Of a stretch of DNA of 33,062 nt, positions 1 through 9,484 are shown piece after piece. The notes under the pieces were generated by a model. That model had not been told where the DNA came from and did not search any database. It worked only from the letters and a program-made list of their open reading frames with translations. This stretch comes from Tritrichomonas musculus (lineage: Eukaryota; Parabasalia; Tritrichomonadida; Tritrichomonadidae). A program made the position numbers and the translations under genes. The DNA is taken from the NCBI GenBank assembly GCA_039105265.1, contig JAPFFF010000183.1:1-33062 (forward strand), in the 5' to 3' direction. Numbering within the stretch: the first letter of the stretch is position 1; every line of letters begins with the position of its first letter.

Positions 1-1
1 T

Positions 2-1411
2 TCACCTTCAGAGGTCAATCCACAACCAATGGACAATTATAAAGGTGAAATTCATTTCTATTCAGAATCTGATTTTGGTTTCTATCAAGATGAAAGATGG
101 TACACTGACAACTCTTATGATGTTGAATTCTTTCCGGGGGTTATGACAACGGTTACTTTGCGTGATGCAGCCTGCGACATATCTCAATATGTGAGCATTA
201 TGAAGAAAGATCCAGTCATCTTTGTCGACTTTGAATACGTCATGCCATACAAGCCAGCGCCGCCAATTTGCTTGTTCCAGTTTTGCTGCTCGCTCGGCGC
301 CTACTTATTCAAGCAGACACGGATGGAGTACAACATTCAAATGAGGGACTTTTTGTCCATTAAAAGCGGAAACAAGTTCGTTGCGAAAGGTGCCGCTGGT
401 GATCTTCAAAGACTGAAAAATTATTATGGAGATGATTTTGAAATGGACCTTGAAGATGTCGAAATGACACGTCTCAGGTCTTACGATGATTCGGCCAACT
501 TTGACAAGATGGTGCTTAAGTTCGCAGGACAGCCGTGTGCTCAATTTAAGGACAAAACTGTGTCAACGTCAAATTGGTATACGAGGACATTGTCGAAGAA
601 ACAGATCATTTATTCCGCCTTCGATGTCGTCTCTCTTTATTGTTGCTATCCAAATTTCCCGCCTCCTCGTAACATCACGTACGTTGTGCCTGATGGCGTG
701 GACCCTCCAAAAGAAATAGACATCAAACAAAATTTCAGAACTTTCATCAAAACCAAAAATAACGGTTCTGACAAAAGTGAAGGTGAAATTGAGTCAATTT
801 GGAATTCTGATCCAAATTTGGCAGCTGAAATGCTTAAGATTGATTTGAATGCTCTCAATTTCATTGTTCAAAAATCAATAAGAGTGGCGCCTAGTCATAA
901 ATTCGTTTGTAAATTGTGTCATAAATCCGACAAATATGATTTTTTTAAGAATATCATCAAACATTGTATGAACAGACATTCTGAGTTGATTGATCGTTCT
1001 GGTAATCAGAATATTAATTTTAAGGAACTCTTCTTGACTTATTTGTTCAATACTGGAAGAGTCATTCTTGCAAATAGCAAATGCTTACTGTGCAACACTT
1101 CTTTGAATTCCAATTCTGAGCTTTGCGATCATTGCTGGAATAATCACTTCAATGTATTAAACGAGTTCATATATAAGAATGATTATAGTAATAAAAATAA
1201 TAAAAAAAGTAAAAATAATGATAGCAAAAAGGATCGTCAAAAAAAGGCTAAAAAAAATAATGATGCGACTAAAAGAAATATAGATGTTGATGAAATTTCA
1301 AATCTAGAGCCAAATGTAAGTAAGAATAAACATACGAAATTGGTTATCATCATCATTATCATTACTATGATAATCATATTCTTTTATTCTTTTACTAATA
1401 ATAAGAAGTAA
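2..1411 (+). CDS. DEDDy-type 3'-5' exonuclease with two C2H2 fingers and a C-terminal membrane anchor (5' end may lie outside the window)
   Basis: Numbering from the ATG at 29: Exo I is VDFEY (D67, E69), Exo II is AKGAAGDLQRL (D125) and Exo III is YSAFD (Y195, D199), the full DEDDy set of RNase D/WRN-like exonucleases that trim RNA or DNA from the 3' end. C294/C297/H312/H317 and C352/C355/H368/H373 form two C2H2-type fingers. A Lys/Asn-rich linker (about 384-435) leads to a hydrophobic segment of mostly Ile at 438-454 and a short basic end, which looks like a tail anchor. The frame stays open to base 2 with coding-like composition (reads SPSEVNPQP before the Met), so the true start may lie upstream of the window. 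The first 700 bases are clearly richer in G+C than the rest of the gene. Family assignment is firm; membrane insertion and nucleic-acid target are inferences. Confidence 0.85.
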   Translation, partial: SPSEVNPQPMDNYKGEIHFYSESDFGFYQDERWYTDNSYDVEFFPGVMTTVTLRDAACDISQYVSIMKKDPVIFVDFEYVMPYKPAPPICLFQFCCSLGAYLFKQTRMEYNIQMRDFLSIKSGNKFVAKGAAGDLQRLKNYYGDDFEMDLEDVEMTRLRSYDDSANFDKMVLKFAGQPCAQFKDKTVSTSNWYTRTLSKKQIIYSAFDVVSLYCCYPNFPPPRNITYVVPDGVDPPKEIDIKQNFRTFIKTKNNGSDKSEGEIESIWNSDPNLAAEMLKIDLNALNFIVQKSIRVAPSHKFVCKLCHKSDKYDFFKNIIKHCMNRHSELIDRSGNQNINFKELFLTYLFNTGRVILANSKCLLCNTSLNSNSELCDHCWNNHFNVLNEFIYKNDYSNKNNKKSKNNDSKKDRQKKAKKNNDATKRNIDVDEISNLEPNVSKNKHTKLVIIIIIITMIIIFFYSFTNNKK

Positions 1412-1667
1412 TAAACATGGCTTCTTCAATAATTTTTCTTTATTTTTTTTAAATTTATATGATAAGAAAATGCTCGTGTCAAACTAAAAAAAGCTTGTTA
1501 AAAGATCAAGAAAAAAAAAACACGAAAGCAACAACAAAAGGCCTTTCAGATTCAGCCTATTCAACTTTTTAAAAACTGGAAAAGGCCATAGGTTCTGAGT
1601 TTTTTACAAGTTTTTTTTAAAAAAAATAATAATAATAATAAAAAATTAATAATTAATCATTGTTTAC
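1412..1667. other. Convergent 3' intergenic region with hairpin
   Basis: About 250 bases separate two genes that point at each other. TAAA directly follows the stop codon of the exonuclease, which fits the UAAA polyadenylation signal described for Trichomonas. A 7-bp perfect inverted repeat, GGCCTTT (1540-1546) and AAAGGCC (1581-1587), could form a hairpin near the transcript ends. A short AAT microsatellite lies at about 1625-1641. No gene is seen. Confidence 0.4.
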
Positions 1668-3812
1668 TTAACTTTGAGTAAATCGATGAGGAGCAAGTAA
1701 AATGATTGTTGATTTATTTGAAAATATATCTTTATCAAAAGTTACCAACATTGAATCGTCACTTATTTCAAAGAAATTTAAGTTTTGGCAATTGTAAAAT
1801 GCTTTTTTACCAATTTTAATAACATTTGATGGAACAGAAAAATTTTGTAATGACAAATTATTATAAAAAGCTTTTGATCCAATTATTCTTAAATTAGAAT
1901 TTGGATGTAAAACAACTGTTTTAAGTTTTTTGCATCCATAAAAAGCATTATCATCAATAATGACAACTGTCGGAGGAATTATAATTTCTTCAATTGATGT
2001 ATATGCAAAAGCAAAACTGTCAATTGCAACCAAATTTGAATCTTCAGAAAAATCAATTCTTGTCATTTGTTGACAAAATTGAAAAGCGCAAGGCGCAATT
2101 TGTTTAATGAATGATGGAATAAACGCAAAAGTAATTTTTCTTGGAGCAAAAACGAGATTTTTATAATTCTGATAATTAGCATTTTCAATAATGTAGGAAT
2201 TCTGATAATAAGAAAAGTTTTTATTTTGTGGTGAAATTTTCACATCAATTAAATATTTAGTATCTTTGCACCAAAACCTTTTTAATGTAATGACACTTGA
2301 CGGAATATATAAACTTTTAATTTTTGAATCTTCGAAAATTTTTGATTCAAAATATTTTATTCTCGATTTTTCAAGAAAATCAACCTTTTGAAGTTTGCAA
2401 CAATTTGAAAATGCTTCTTTGCCAATATATTCAACCGAAGGTGGGATTGTTATTGTTTTTATATTTGTAAAACGGAATGCTTTTTTCCCAATTGTTTCTA
2501 ATTGAGAATTTTTATCGAATTCAACACTTTCTACATTCATAAAATCATAATTATAATCTTCAATAGTTTTGATATTAGATGGAACTATAATTTTGTTAAA
2601 TTTACGACAAAAGCGAATGTTAAACTTGCCCAGATAGATATCTAATTTTTCACCTACACAAGAATAAGTAATTAAAGTTTCCTTTCTCATTCTGAAAACG
2701 TAAGAATAAAAAGTAAGCAATATTACTTCAAATATATCAAGGGATAAATTTGTTAAATAAAAACTTTTGAAAGGACTATAAAAAAAGTTAAATTCATTGA
2801 GACATATTAATAAATTATAAATGACAAAAGTTGAAATAACAAGACATTGAAACAAATTGAGTTCAATCAGTAACGGATTTGATATGGTAATATAATGAAG
2901 TATTGTCATTGAATTAAAAGACAGTTGAAAAATGAATAAATAAGTAAACACTATATGTGTCAAGGCCGAATTATCATCAAAATTGTTCTTCATATATATG
3001 CATGAAAGAGATGATAAAATGCTAAATATTATAATTGGAATAAAGTATAAAAGTTCATACTTTGTCTTATTAGAATTAAAAACAATACTAACGCCAAATA
3101 CCACCACAATTGTTACCATATATGAAATAAAAAGTTTAAATTTATGAATTTTTTGATATGCAGATGAAATAGGAGTAATATTGATATCTGATTTGCTTTG
3201 TGATTTCAAATCAAAATATGATAAAATTTTATCAGCAATATTGATTATAAAGTAAATGGTTAACAGCAAATGGAAATAATTTCTAAAACTAAAATTAAAT
3301 ATCCAATTAATCACCCAGATTAAAAATAATAATGATATTAAAATTATAAAAATTGGTAAAGACTGTGAATATTTTTGAACATTTGAGCTTAATTTTGAAT
3401 TCGGATTTGAGTAATAAGTATAAAATGATATATTCGAAATGAATTTTGTACAAGGCATGATTAATGTTTTGTAAAATCCATCTTTGACGATTACACCTGA
3501 TGAATTACCATATCCATCAGTAACTGTAATTACATTTACATGATTGAATTTAGAAAATAGGCTGGGATTACATATTGAATACTTATCTGATATTTTATAT
3601 TTAGCCATCTCATCAGATTGCTTGAATTGATCAATTTCTGATGATGTTCCAATTAATGATAAATATTTTTGTGTTCCTTTGACTATTTGAATAGAATAGT
3701 TTCCACCTTTTTGAAAGCCAAATGTTAAAGGAAGGACGAAAGTGTCTTCCAGAGAATTTTTTTGAAAAAATGCTTGATAAGGAAGCAATGTTTTTATAAG
3801 TAAAAACAACAT
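1668..3812 (-). CDS. GOLD-like/7TM (GOST/LUSTR-type) membrane protein with C-terminal BspA-type leucine-rich repeats
   Basis: 714 residues, ATG start. In order: a hydrophobic N-terminus like a signal peptide (1-16); a domain of about 130 residues outside the membrane, with FGFQKGG and later KDGFYKTLIMPC; then seven hydrophobic helices (roughly 150-370), the first preceded by SNPNSKLSS. That NPxSxLS junction and the G-x-Y/F...C spacing before the first helix recall GPR107/TMEM87-type 'GOST' proteins, which act in Golgi and endosome traffic. From about residue 410 to the end are BspA/LRR_5-type repeats with the typical IPPSVxxIGxxAFxxC pattern, at least six units. In trichomonads such repeats usually lie outside the cell; here, if the topology is as drawn, they would face the cytosol. 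The LRR and 7TM calls are clear; the GOST link is inferred from short motifs. TCATTTTT at 3836-3843 (complement) could be the initiator. Confidence 0.85.
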   Translation of the reverse strand: MLFLLIKTLLPYQAFFQKNSLEDTFVLPLTFGFQKGGNYSIQIVKGTQKYLSLIGTSSEIDQFKQSDEMAKYKISDKYSICNPSLFSKFNHVNVITVTDGYGNSSGVIVKDGFYKTLIMPCTKFISNISFYTYYSNPNSKLSSNVQKYSQSLPIFIILISLLFLIWVINWIFNFSFRNYFHLLLTIYFIINIADKILSYFDLKSQSKSDINITPISSAYQKIHKFKLFISYMVTIVVVFGVSIVFNSNKTKYELLYFIPIIIFSILSSLSCIYMKNNFDDNSALTHIVFTYLFIFQLSFNSMTILHYITISNPLLIELNLFQCLVISTFVIYNLLICLNEFNFFYSPFKSFYLTNLSLDIFEVILLTFYSYVFRMRKETLITYSCVGEKLDIYLGKFNIRFCRKFNKIIVPSNIKTIEDYNYDFMNVESVEFDKNSQLETIGKKAFRFTNIKTITIPPSVEYIGKEAFSNCCKLQKVDFLEKSRIKYFESKIFEDSKIKSLYIPSSVITLKRFWCKDTKYLIDVKISPQNKNFSYYQNSYIIENANYQNYKNLVFAPRKITFAFIPSFIKQIAPCAFQFCQQMTRIDFSEDSNLVAIDSFAFAYTSIEEIIIPPTVVIIDDNAFYGCKKLKTVVLHPNSNLRIIGSKAFYNNLSLQNFSVPSNVIKIGKKAFYNCQNLNFFEISDDSMLVTFDKDIFSNKSTIILLAPHRFTQS

Positions 3813-4889
3813 AGTGTTACTTAAAAAAATAATTTAAAAATGATATGAACTTTTTGAAATAAAATTTTTCCGGGCAAAAAACATTCTTTGAATTTTTTTC
3901 ATATTGAATGCATCAATTGAAAAAGCTATTCTTAAATTTTTATCCAATTTCAAACAACAGCCTAATCCTGTTGTTGCTAAAAAAAATACCATATTATAAA
4001 TAAAATTATTACATATAGTAATTATGAAGCTATGTTATTTGATAATGAAAAAAATGATGATTTATCGGCTTTCCTCTCAAATTGAAAATCAACTTCAAGA
4101 ATTCATTTAATAAAGCATGTTAAAGCATATATCTGCATTATTTTTTAAGCTATTTCATCTATTTAATTATTATATCAACATTAGAAGCTTCAATCGAAAG
4201 AAGGACCTTTTAACTTGAAATTTTATCAAAGATATACATAAATCATGGATTTTCATTAAAAAGTAAAAATGAATGTATATAATATTATTCATATTTGTTG
4301 CATAGTAGAGTATGTATAGCTTATATATGCAGCTTAATGCATATATTATCTATTAATTAATGAGATACATATGCCATTTTTTTCATTTTCTTCAATCTGA
4401 ATAATTCTTCAATTTTAATGTTACACGAACTAATTATAGTGTTTTATATTATATATTAAATGATGAATATATTGATATATTTTATTAATAAATAACTCTA
4501 ATATATTATGAGAAAAATTGAATTTTTATATTTTTATTTAAAAAAAAATTCTTACCACTTTTTATTCCTAACTGTAAAAAAGTAAAATATGAAACTTGCT
4601 AAAAAAAAAGAATGATATATCTAGCAAGATCAGTGATCTCGATAAAGAAAGAAAATGAACTAGTGAGGAATTAAGAGTAAAAGTTGAGCTACTCAACTTC
4701 TAAAACAAACTATTAACAAGAGAAAAGAATCAAGGGCACTTAAAGAAGAAAATGCCAAATTTGTCCAACAACAAGTAAATTAAATGGATTAATGGATGCT
4801 AGAAAGATAGTCAATGAAGATATTCTTTTGCATATCACTGTTTCATTCAAGTTTGAAAACTTTGAGAGAATAAGAAAAAAGTTCGTTCA
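3813..4889. other. AT-rich intergenic stretch with faint coding relics
   Basis: No intact gene is seen. An 8-bp perfect inverted repeat AACAACAG/CTGTTGTT lies at 3953-3975. Between about 4600 and 4900 the plus strand reads, in changing frames, as charged helical sequence (for example KKENELVRN, then DARKIVNEDILLHITVSFKF). This is probably the remains of a coiled-coil gene. I could not assign it to a family. Confidence 0.3.
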
Positions 4890-5600
4890 TTTAATATGTG
4901 TGCCAACATAATTAATTGATACTATAAGGAAACTTTGAATGGTGCCAAATGTAACACATGCTTTTGGCTGTTATTTCATTTGCCAATCTGTCATATCCAT
5001 CAGGATTATCTTAATATTCAGGCTCGTTTAAATCATTCAAATCTTCAATCATTTAATAAATTTCGTTGATTTGGTTTGATTTAAATCTTCAAGAAATTCA
5101 TTCAAATTAATTGGCTTTCCATCAGGAAAATCATCAAGAACACAAACAAAGAAATTCAAATTTGGATAAAATTTTTGTTATATTTGCATTATCAGAAATT
5201 GTTGATAAAAATGCACCAACAAACAAGTAAAATGCATCAGTATAATCAATTCCCATCATATTCCTGAATAAATTGGTGCCTGAATAATTAGATGTGTAAT
5301 TGATGTTGGCTTTAGAAAAAATAAAGAAATAATCTCCCAATTCACTTGGAGTTCCTTTAACTGGTTCTGGATAAGATTCATTGCAATAGTTGTAAATTTC
5401 TTCAAGAGAAGAAGCAGTTCCCATGTAATCAACACAGAAAAGAGTGATGATTTTTCCTCCTAATAAGATTCAATGCATTGTTCCTTGAACACTTTGGAGG
5501 CAGTTGTCAATTTTACTTTAAATTATTGTGGTGGGACCAATGATATTTATCTTTGAATTTGTTATATTAGCATTGCATCATCTTCTTCAAATTAAAAATT
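4890..5600 (-). pseudogene. Broken gene of unrecognised family
   Basis: On the minus strand a 96-codon open piece starts with MGTASSLEEIYNYC (5424 to 5134). The same frame continues upstream to about 5585 with protein-like sequence (INIIGPTTII, KIDNCLQSVQGTMH, LLGGKIITLFCVDYMG) broken by two stop codons. Downstream, protein-like sequence resumes in another frame (VLDDFPDGKPINLNEFLEDLN) and again near 4900-5010 (NPDGYDRLANEITAKSM). This is one decayed gene, not several small ones. I do not recognise the family; it has several cysteines and N-x-T/S sites, so a secreted or surface protein is possible. Confidence 0.5.
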
Positions 5601-5743
5601 GATCATAAAATATTTAATTATGATTTATCACATTTATAAATAATAATAATTAAAATATAAATTAATATTTTTTATTTAATAATAATCTTATATATGATTT
5701 TGTTTCATTAATATTTTTTTATGTCTTGTCCCTTGACTTTGTT

Positions 5744-5941
5744 TTAATGTGTATCCTGATTTTGGTGTGATTCTGTGTTTTGTTGTGTAAAATAGTTTCT
5801 GATTGTATTAACTTTTTCCCAGCGATTCATTTTTCGAATTGTTTTTGGTTCAATTCCCATTGCCAAAAGTATGTTATTAAGTTCTTCAACTGATAATGTT
5901 CGAAGATCACAAGTTTGGTTACCATGTTGGCTATCAGACAT
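5744..5941 (-). CDS. Small protein matching one conserved segment of TFIID subunit TAF1
   Basis: 65 residues, ATG start at 5941, TAA stop. Residues 12-45 (CDLRTLSVEEL...MGIEPKTIRKMNRWEKVNTIR) match the TAF1 segment that in yeast and human reads DLRxLSxxxAxxxLxxFGVxxxxIxxLxRWExxxxVR. In full-length TAF1 this lies within the large conserved central domain (DUF3591). Here it is free-standing, with a short polar tail (QQNTESHQNQDTH) and no coding sequence on either side in the same frame. It is either a genuine mini-protein or a relic that kept one exon-sized open piece in a decaying neighbourhood. The motif match is strong; functional status is uncertain. Confidence 0.55.
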   Translation of the reverse strand: MSDSQHGNQTCDLRTLSVEELNNILLAMGIEPKTIRKMNRWEKVNTIRNYFTQQNTESHQNQDTH

Positions 5942-6049
5942 GTATTTATTTTGTTAAAATATCAAAAATATTATTATAGTTATTATTTTGAGTGTATATA
6001 TGGTCTACTAATTCAATTTTAAATTTTTTAAAATTTTAAAAATTTTATA

Positions 6050-6725
6050 TGATTTATTTGACTTACTGATTCTCTAAGTCAAAATTTTTCAAATTTTCGA
6101 AAATAACGTTTGGTGAATGTTTTTATGAATATAATATATGCATATTATAATTAAGAGAATTTCAAAATAGCTAAGCTTGAGTTTGATTTCTGAGGATTTA
6201 GAAGTATTGTCAAAGTATCTGGATGTACTGTATAAGATATGATTAGTAAGTGTTTTTCTGATCATTTCTTTTCTGTTTTCATCTATTTTAAGTAAATTGA
6301 AAAAAATAAAAATAGACGCATTCTTTTTACATTATATTATTATTAATTTCATTGAGCTCAATTATTTTAGCTTCAGAAAGAAATAAAAGAACTAGTTTAT
6401 TTAATTTGAATAAATAATAAAGTTCTTCATTTGAAAAGCTTTCTTTTAACTTTTGAGATGTATAATATTTTTTTTCAATATTGGTGAAAAAGTTGGAATT
6501 TATGTGATGATTATTTACTATCAATAATATTAAAGAGATTAGATTTCGAAATTCGTCTTTGTCTTCAGTGATTTTATTTATTTTAACAATATTAGAAAAT
6601 ATTGGGTATTTTCTTCATCACTCTCGATAAGCTGTAAAATGGCAGAGATAAGCTGCTTTTTGGTATTGAAATATCCTTGTATTTCTTCTTTTCCCGTTCG
6701 AAGAAAGAGAATTTTTATAATGAAA
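6050..6725 (-). pseudogene. Decayed N-terminal domain of a DUF3447-type ankyrin protein
   Basis: Minus-strand pieces in shifting frames read EEIQGYFNTKKQLISAIL, QLIESDEENTQYF, NKITEDKDEFRNLISLILLI, VNNHHINSNFFTNIEK, then FSNEELYYLFKLNKLVLLF and LSEAKIIEL. This order and wording match the N-terminal domain that precedes ankyrin repeats in the very large DUF3447 family of trichomonads. The longest open piece (6524 to 6327) has no ATG at its start. Weaker protein-like sequence continues to about 6050 (RKTLTNHILYSTSRYFD). No ankyrin repeats remain. It is a host gene relic with at least two frame changes. Confidence 0.6.
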
Positions 6726-6840
6726 TGTGATTTGACAAATAAATGACAAATTAATCAACACACAAAGTTATAAAAAAAAGAAATTTCTCATTTCAATTAT
6801 GTTTAATAATGAAATATATTGGATGTTTGATCAAAAAATT

Positions 6841-7026
6841 GTTTCATTATTAAAGAAAAAAATGATACGATTGACATCAAAAAAAGTCGTATCATTTAGT
6901 TCAATTTTCTCTGTTTCATTAGGTGGAACGTCTTTTTCTTTAGCAAAAAATAGATGAAAAGTTTGGAACATCAAAATCAATTAAATAACGGTTTTGGTCT
7001 TTTTCATGACCTTTACGATTATGTAT
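6841..7026 (-). pseudogene. Short broken coding fragment, family not recognised
   Basis: On the minus strand 7022 to about 6945 reads HNRKGHEKDQNRYLIDFD and VPNFSSIF. After one frame change it continues as AKEKDVPPNETEKIELND and TTFFDVNRIIFFFN to about 6841. Composition and charge pattern are protein-like. The fragment contains an 11-bp perfect inverted repeat (6860-6870 with 6887-6897). It may belong to the same ruined neighbourhood as the ankyrin relic. Confidence 0.35.
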
Positions 7027-8051
7027 TGAATTGAATTTTGTGTGAAAATAAAATTATTTGTAATTAGTCGTATAAATAATTATATAGACGCATTTAAACT
7101 AAGTTCTTCATTTTTATGAATTTATAAGAAATTCAAATTATGAATGTTCATTTTGAATGAAATGTAAAATTCCATATTCAGTCATTTCCATTGAGTATGT
7201 GCTGCTTATTGCATTCAATGAAAATTATGTAATCAATACATGGGATTAATTCTTATTTGAATGAAAATGAGGTAATAATGGAGCAAACAGTAATAACTTG
7301 ATTATATCAAATATTCAATTACTGGGGAGTAAATAGATTTGTCATGAAATTTGTGTTAATATTGAATTCATTTGAATTCCACAGAGATTAGATAAATCAT
7401 ATGAAATATGTTTGAATGTATATGATATATTGTTAAGCATTTCCCACCAGGCAATGAAATTCGATGGGCTTATCTTTCAATTAAAAATTTAATAACATAA
7501 TATTTTTTATTAGTTAATTGACTTGCAAATTTTAATTATAGGTAGTCATTTTGTATATTGTTATTAACCCAGAAAATTTTTTGAAATTTGAATTGCCCAA
7601 TTGAAAATTTGAGAAAATTTTCACTTTTTAAAAAAGATCATTAATGTATTATTATCATAAAATTTACTAGAAAAATGTACAAATATAAAACTATATATAG
7701 TATATTTAAGGTATTTAAAAAATAATATTTGAGTTGAAAGAAAAACTGCAAGTTTTTTTTTAAAAGAAAAAATATTTAATTTTGGTTTTATTCGTATATA
7801 AATAAATCTTCATTATATAATAGAGCATATTTATAACATTCATGCGTCAGCCAACTTAAATATAATTATACCCCTAAATTTAATTTGATCTACTGTTTTT
7901 TTTTTATTTAATTAAAATTTACCTTATTCAGAATTATCTTTTTTTTTCTGAAGATTTTTTGAGGTAATATATTGAATTATCTTTTTAAATTCAATTATAA
8001 AATCAAATTTGAAATGAAAATTCAAGTTTTTATCTCAAATTAATTTTTATA
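7027..8051. other. Intergenic, very AT-rich; no gene seen
   Basis: About 1 kb with frequent stops in all frames, T and A runs, and no recognisable RNA gene or coding relic. The last 30 bases hold the presumed initiator of the membrane-protein gene that follows. Confidence 0.4.
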
Positions 8052-8060
8052 TCATTTTTA
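8052..8060 (+). promoter_or_regulatory. Initiator-like element
   Basis: TCATTTTTA, matching the trichomonad initiator core TCAYW, lies 23 bases (counting from the A) before the ATG at 8077. Short 5' leaders of this size are normal in trichomonads. In DNA this AT-rich such matches also arise by chance. Confidence 0.4.
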
Positions 8061-8076
8061 CTAATTTTATCGACAA

Positions 8077-8784
8077 ATGAAAATAAACACAAAAAATAAA
8101 TTCTTAATTTTAATTATTTTTTTGACCGCAATTCCTTTAATATCTTGGATTATCGATTTAATCTTTTGTGGAATTCAATTTAATAGACACCAAGTTTCAA
8201 ATATAAAATTTTGGGTTTGTGAAATTGCAATTATCATCCAGATTGGTTTAAACATTTATATTTTCGTTATATTATACAAATCCCTGATTGAAAATGTAAT
8301 AATAAGCAAATGCAATATTCCATTTTATTTGAATGCTTTAATAGCAGATACAACATTTTATTTGGTATTTTATCCAAGAATTTATACAATTTATATTATC
8401 ACTCTACAAATATGTTCTGCAATTATAAATATTGGATTCATCCAAAAACATATCAGAAAAAATGATGAAAATTCTTCAGAAATAAGTGTTAATTATCAAA
8501 TATCATATTTTTACAATCCAGAATTGCCTGATACAATTGAAAATATTAATGATGATGAAAGTGAACTCTCGGAGTCATATGAAAAAGTAAAAGAAGAAGA
8601 AGATATGCTATTAGAAAAAAAGTTATTTGAAAAAAATGCAAATAATTTGAGCAATGATGAAGAAAAAAGTGGTTCAATAAAAATACAGCAATATATATGT
8701 CCAATAAATATTGATGAATGCTCTTTTCAAGAAAGCATTAATTCATCTAATCCATATTCTTTTTATAAGCTTAATGTATTTTAA
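8077..8784 (+). CDS. Four-helix membrane protein with acidic cytosolic tail, unknown function
   Basis: 235 residues, ATG start. Four hydrophobic segments at about 8-31, 44-68, 80-97 and 98-120; then a hydrophilic tail of about 110 residues rich in Glu, Asp, Ser and Asn (DDESELSESYEKVKEEED). There is no signal-type cleavage site and no motif I recognise. The acidic, serine-rich tail suggests a cytosolic partner-binding region that could be phosphorylated; that is inference. It stands alone between two decayed regions, but its frame is intact for 235 codons in DNA where random frames stop quickly. Confidence 0.75.
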   Translation: MKINTKNKFLILIIFLTAIPLISWIIDLIFCGIQFNRHQVSNIKFWVCEIAIIIQIGLNIYIFVILYKSLIENVIISKCNIPFYLNALIADTTFYLVFYPRIYTIYIITLQICSAIINIGFIQKHIRKNDENSSEISVNYQISYFYNPELPDTIENINDDESELSESYEKVKEEEDMLLEKKLFEKNANNLSNDEEKSGSIKIQQYICPINIDECSFQESINSSNPYSFYKLNVF

Positions 8785-9014
8785 CTAATATGTTTATATA
8801 TTTTTATTAAATTTAGTAGCATATCATCATCTTTATTAAACCTATTCATTTTTTTATTATACTGTATTGAAAAACATAGGAATCTGAAAAGAACAATGTT
8901 GTAAATTTTCGAAAAGTAAATATATGAAGCGTATAAAAAATCTGTAAATGAACTTTTTCTTATAAATAATTAAACAAATTTTGAATAGACATTCAATTGA
9001 AAAAAACTCAAAAA

Positions 9015-9188
9015 ATGAAAATATCACAAAATAAAAAGAATTCTAATAAAAAAAAACTTTTTTTAACAAAAATGTTTACAATTTGTATTGCTTTATTTGT
9101 AAGTTTATATGTAACATTTATAATAAAATATTTATCATATAGAATTGACGAATTTTGTTTAATAACTACTCTTAAAATAAATCATTAA
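9015..9188 (+). CDS. Possible small single-helix membrane protein
   Basis: 57 codons from the first ATG: a Lys/Asn-rich start, one hydrophobic helix (FTICIALFVSLYVTFIIKYL) and a short end. AACTTTTTC occurs at about 8950. There is no family match and the length is close to what chance allows, so this is a weak call. Confidence 0.2.
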   Translation: MKISQNKKNSNKKKLFLTKMFTICIALFVSLYVTFIIKYLSYRIDEFCLITTLKINH

Positions 9189-9375
9189 ATCATTTATCTG
9201 ATTCTTTGAATCTGTATATGATGAAATAGTTTGAGTTACTTTTAAAATAAGGGAAGATATTTTATTAATTTTTAAAAGAGATCGATTTTAAGATGTTTTT
9301 TCGTTTTTGAGTTTATTTTGAGGTGTTATAGTAGAATCTAGATATAAAATAAAAATATAATCAAGATTTTTATTC

Positions 9376-9423
9376 ATGATATTCAAACTAGTATGGTTAT
9401 TGTTGATTTTAGCATTACTTCAG
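9376..9423 (+). pseudogene. Orphan signal-peptide-like stub
   Basis: The ATG at 9376 opens MIFKLVWLLLILALLQ, a textbook secretory signal sequence, which then runs into sequence that stops. It lies just before the E2-fold relic and about 1.2 kb before the surface-protein relic, which lacks a signal peptide of its own. It may be the detached start of that surface gene. Position and sequence are seen; the link is a guess. Confidence 0.3.
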
Positions 9424-9484
9424 GTGAGTTTTAGGTACTTTTTATTTAATTTATCACTCATTGTTTTCAAAAATTTGTTCCATA

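Noticed and set aside
6860-6897. 11-bp perfect hairpin as a regulatory RNA or terminator
   Set aside because: It lies inside decayed coding sequence and has no U-tract or transcript context; chance is likely in AT-rich DNA.
9424-9429. CAG/GTGAGT resembling a 5' splice site after the signal-peptide stub
   Set aside because: Known trichomonad introns use a GTATGT-type donor and a long branch/acceptor consensus; no matching acceptor is seen downstream.
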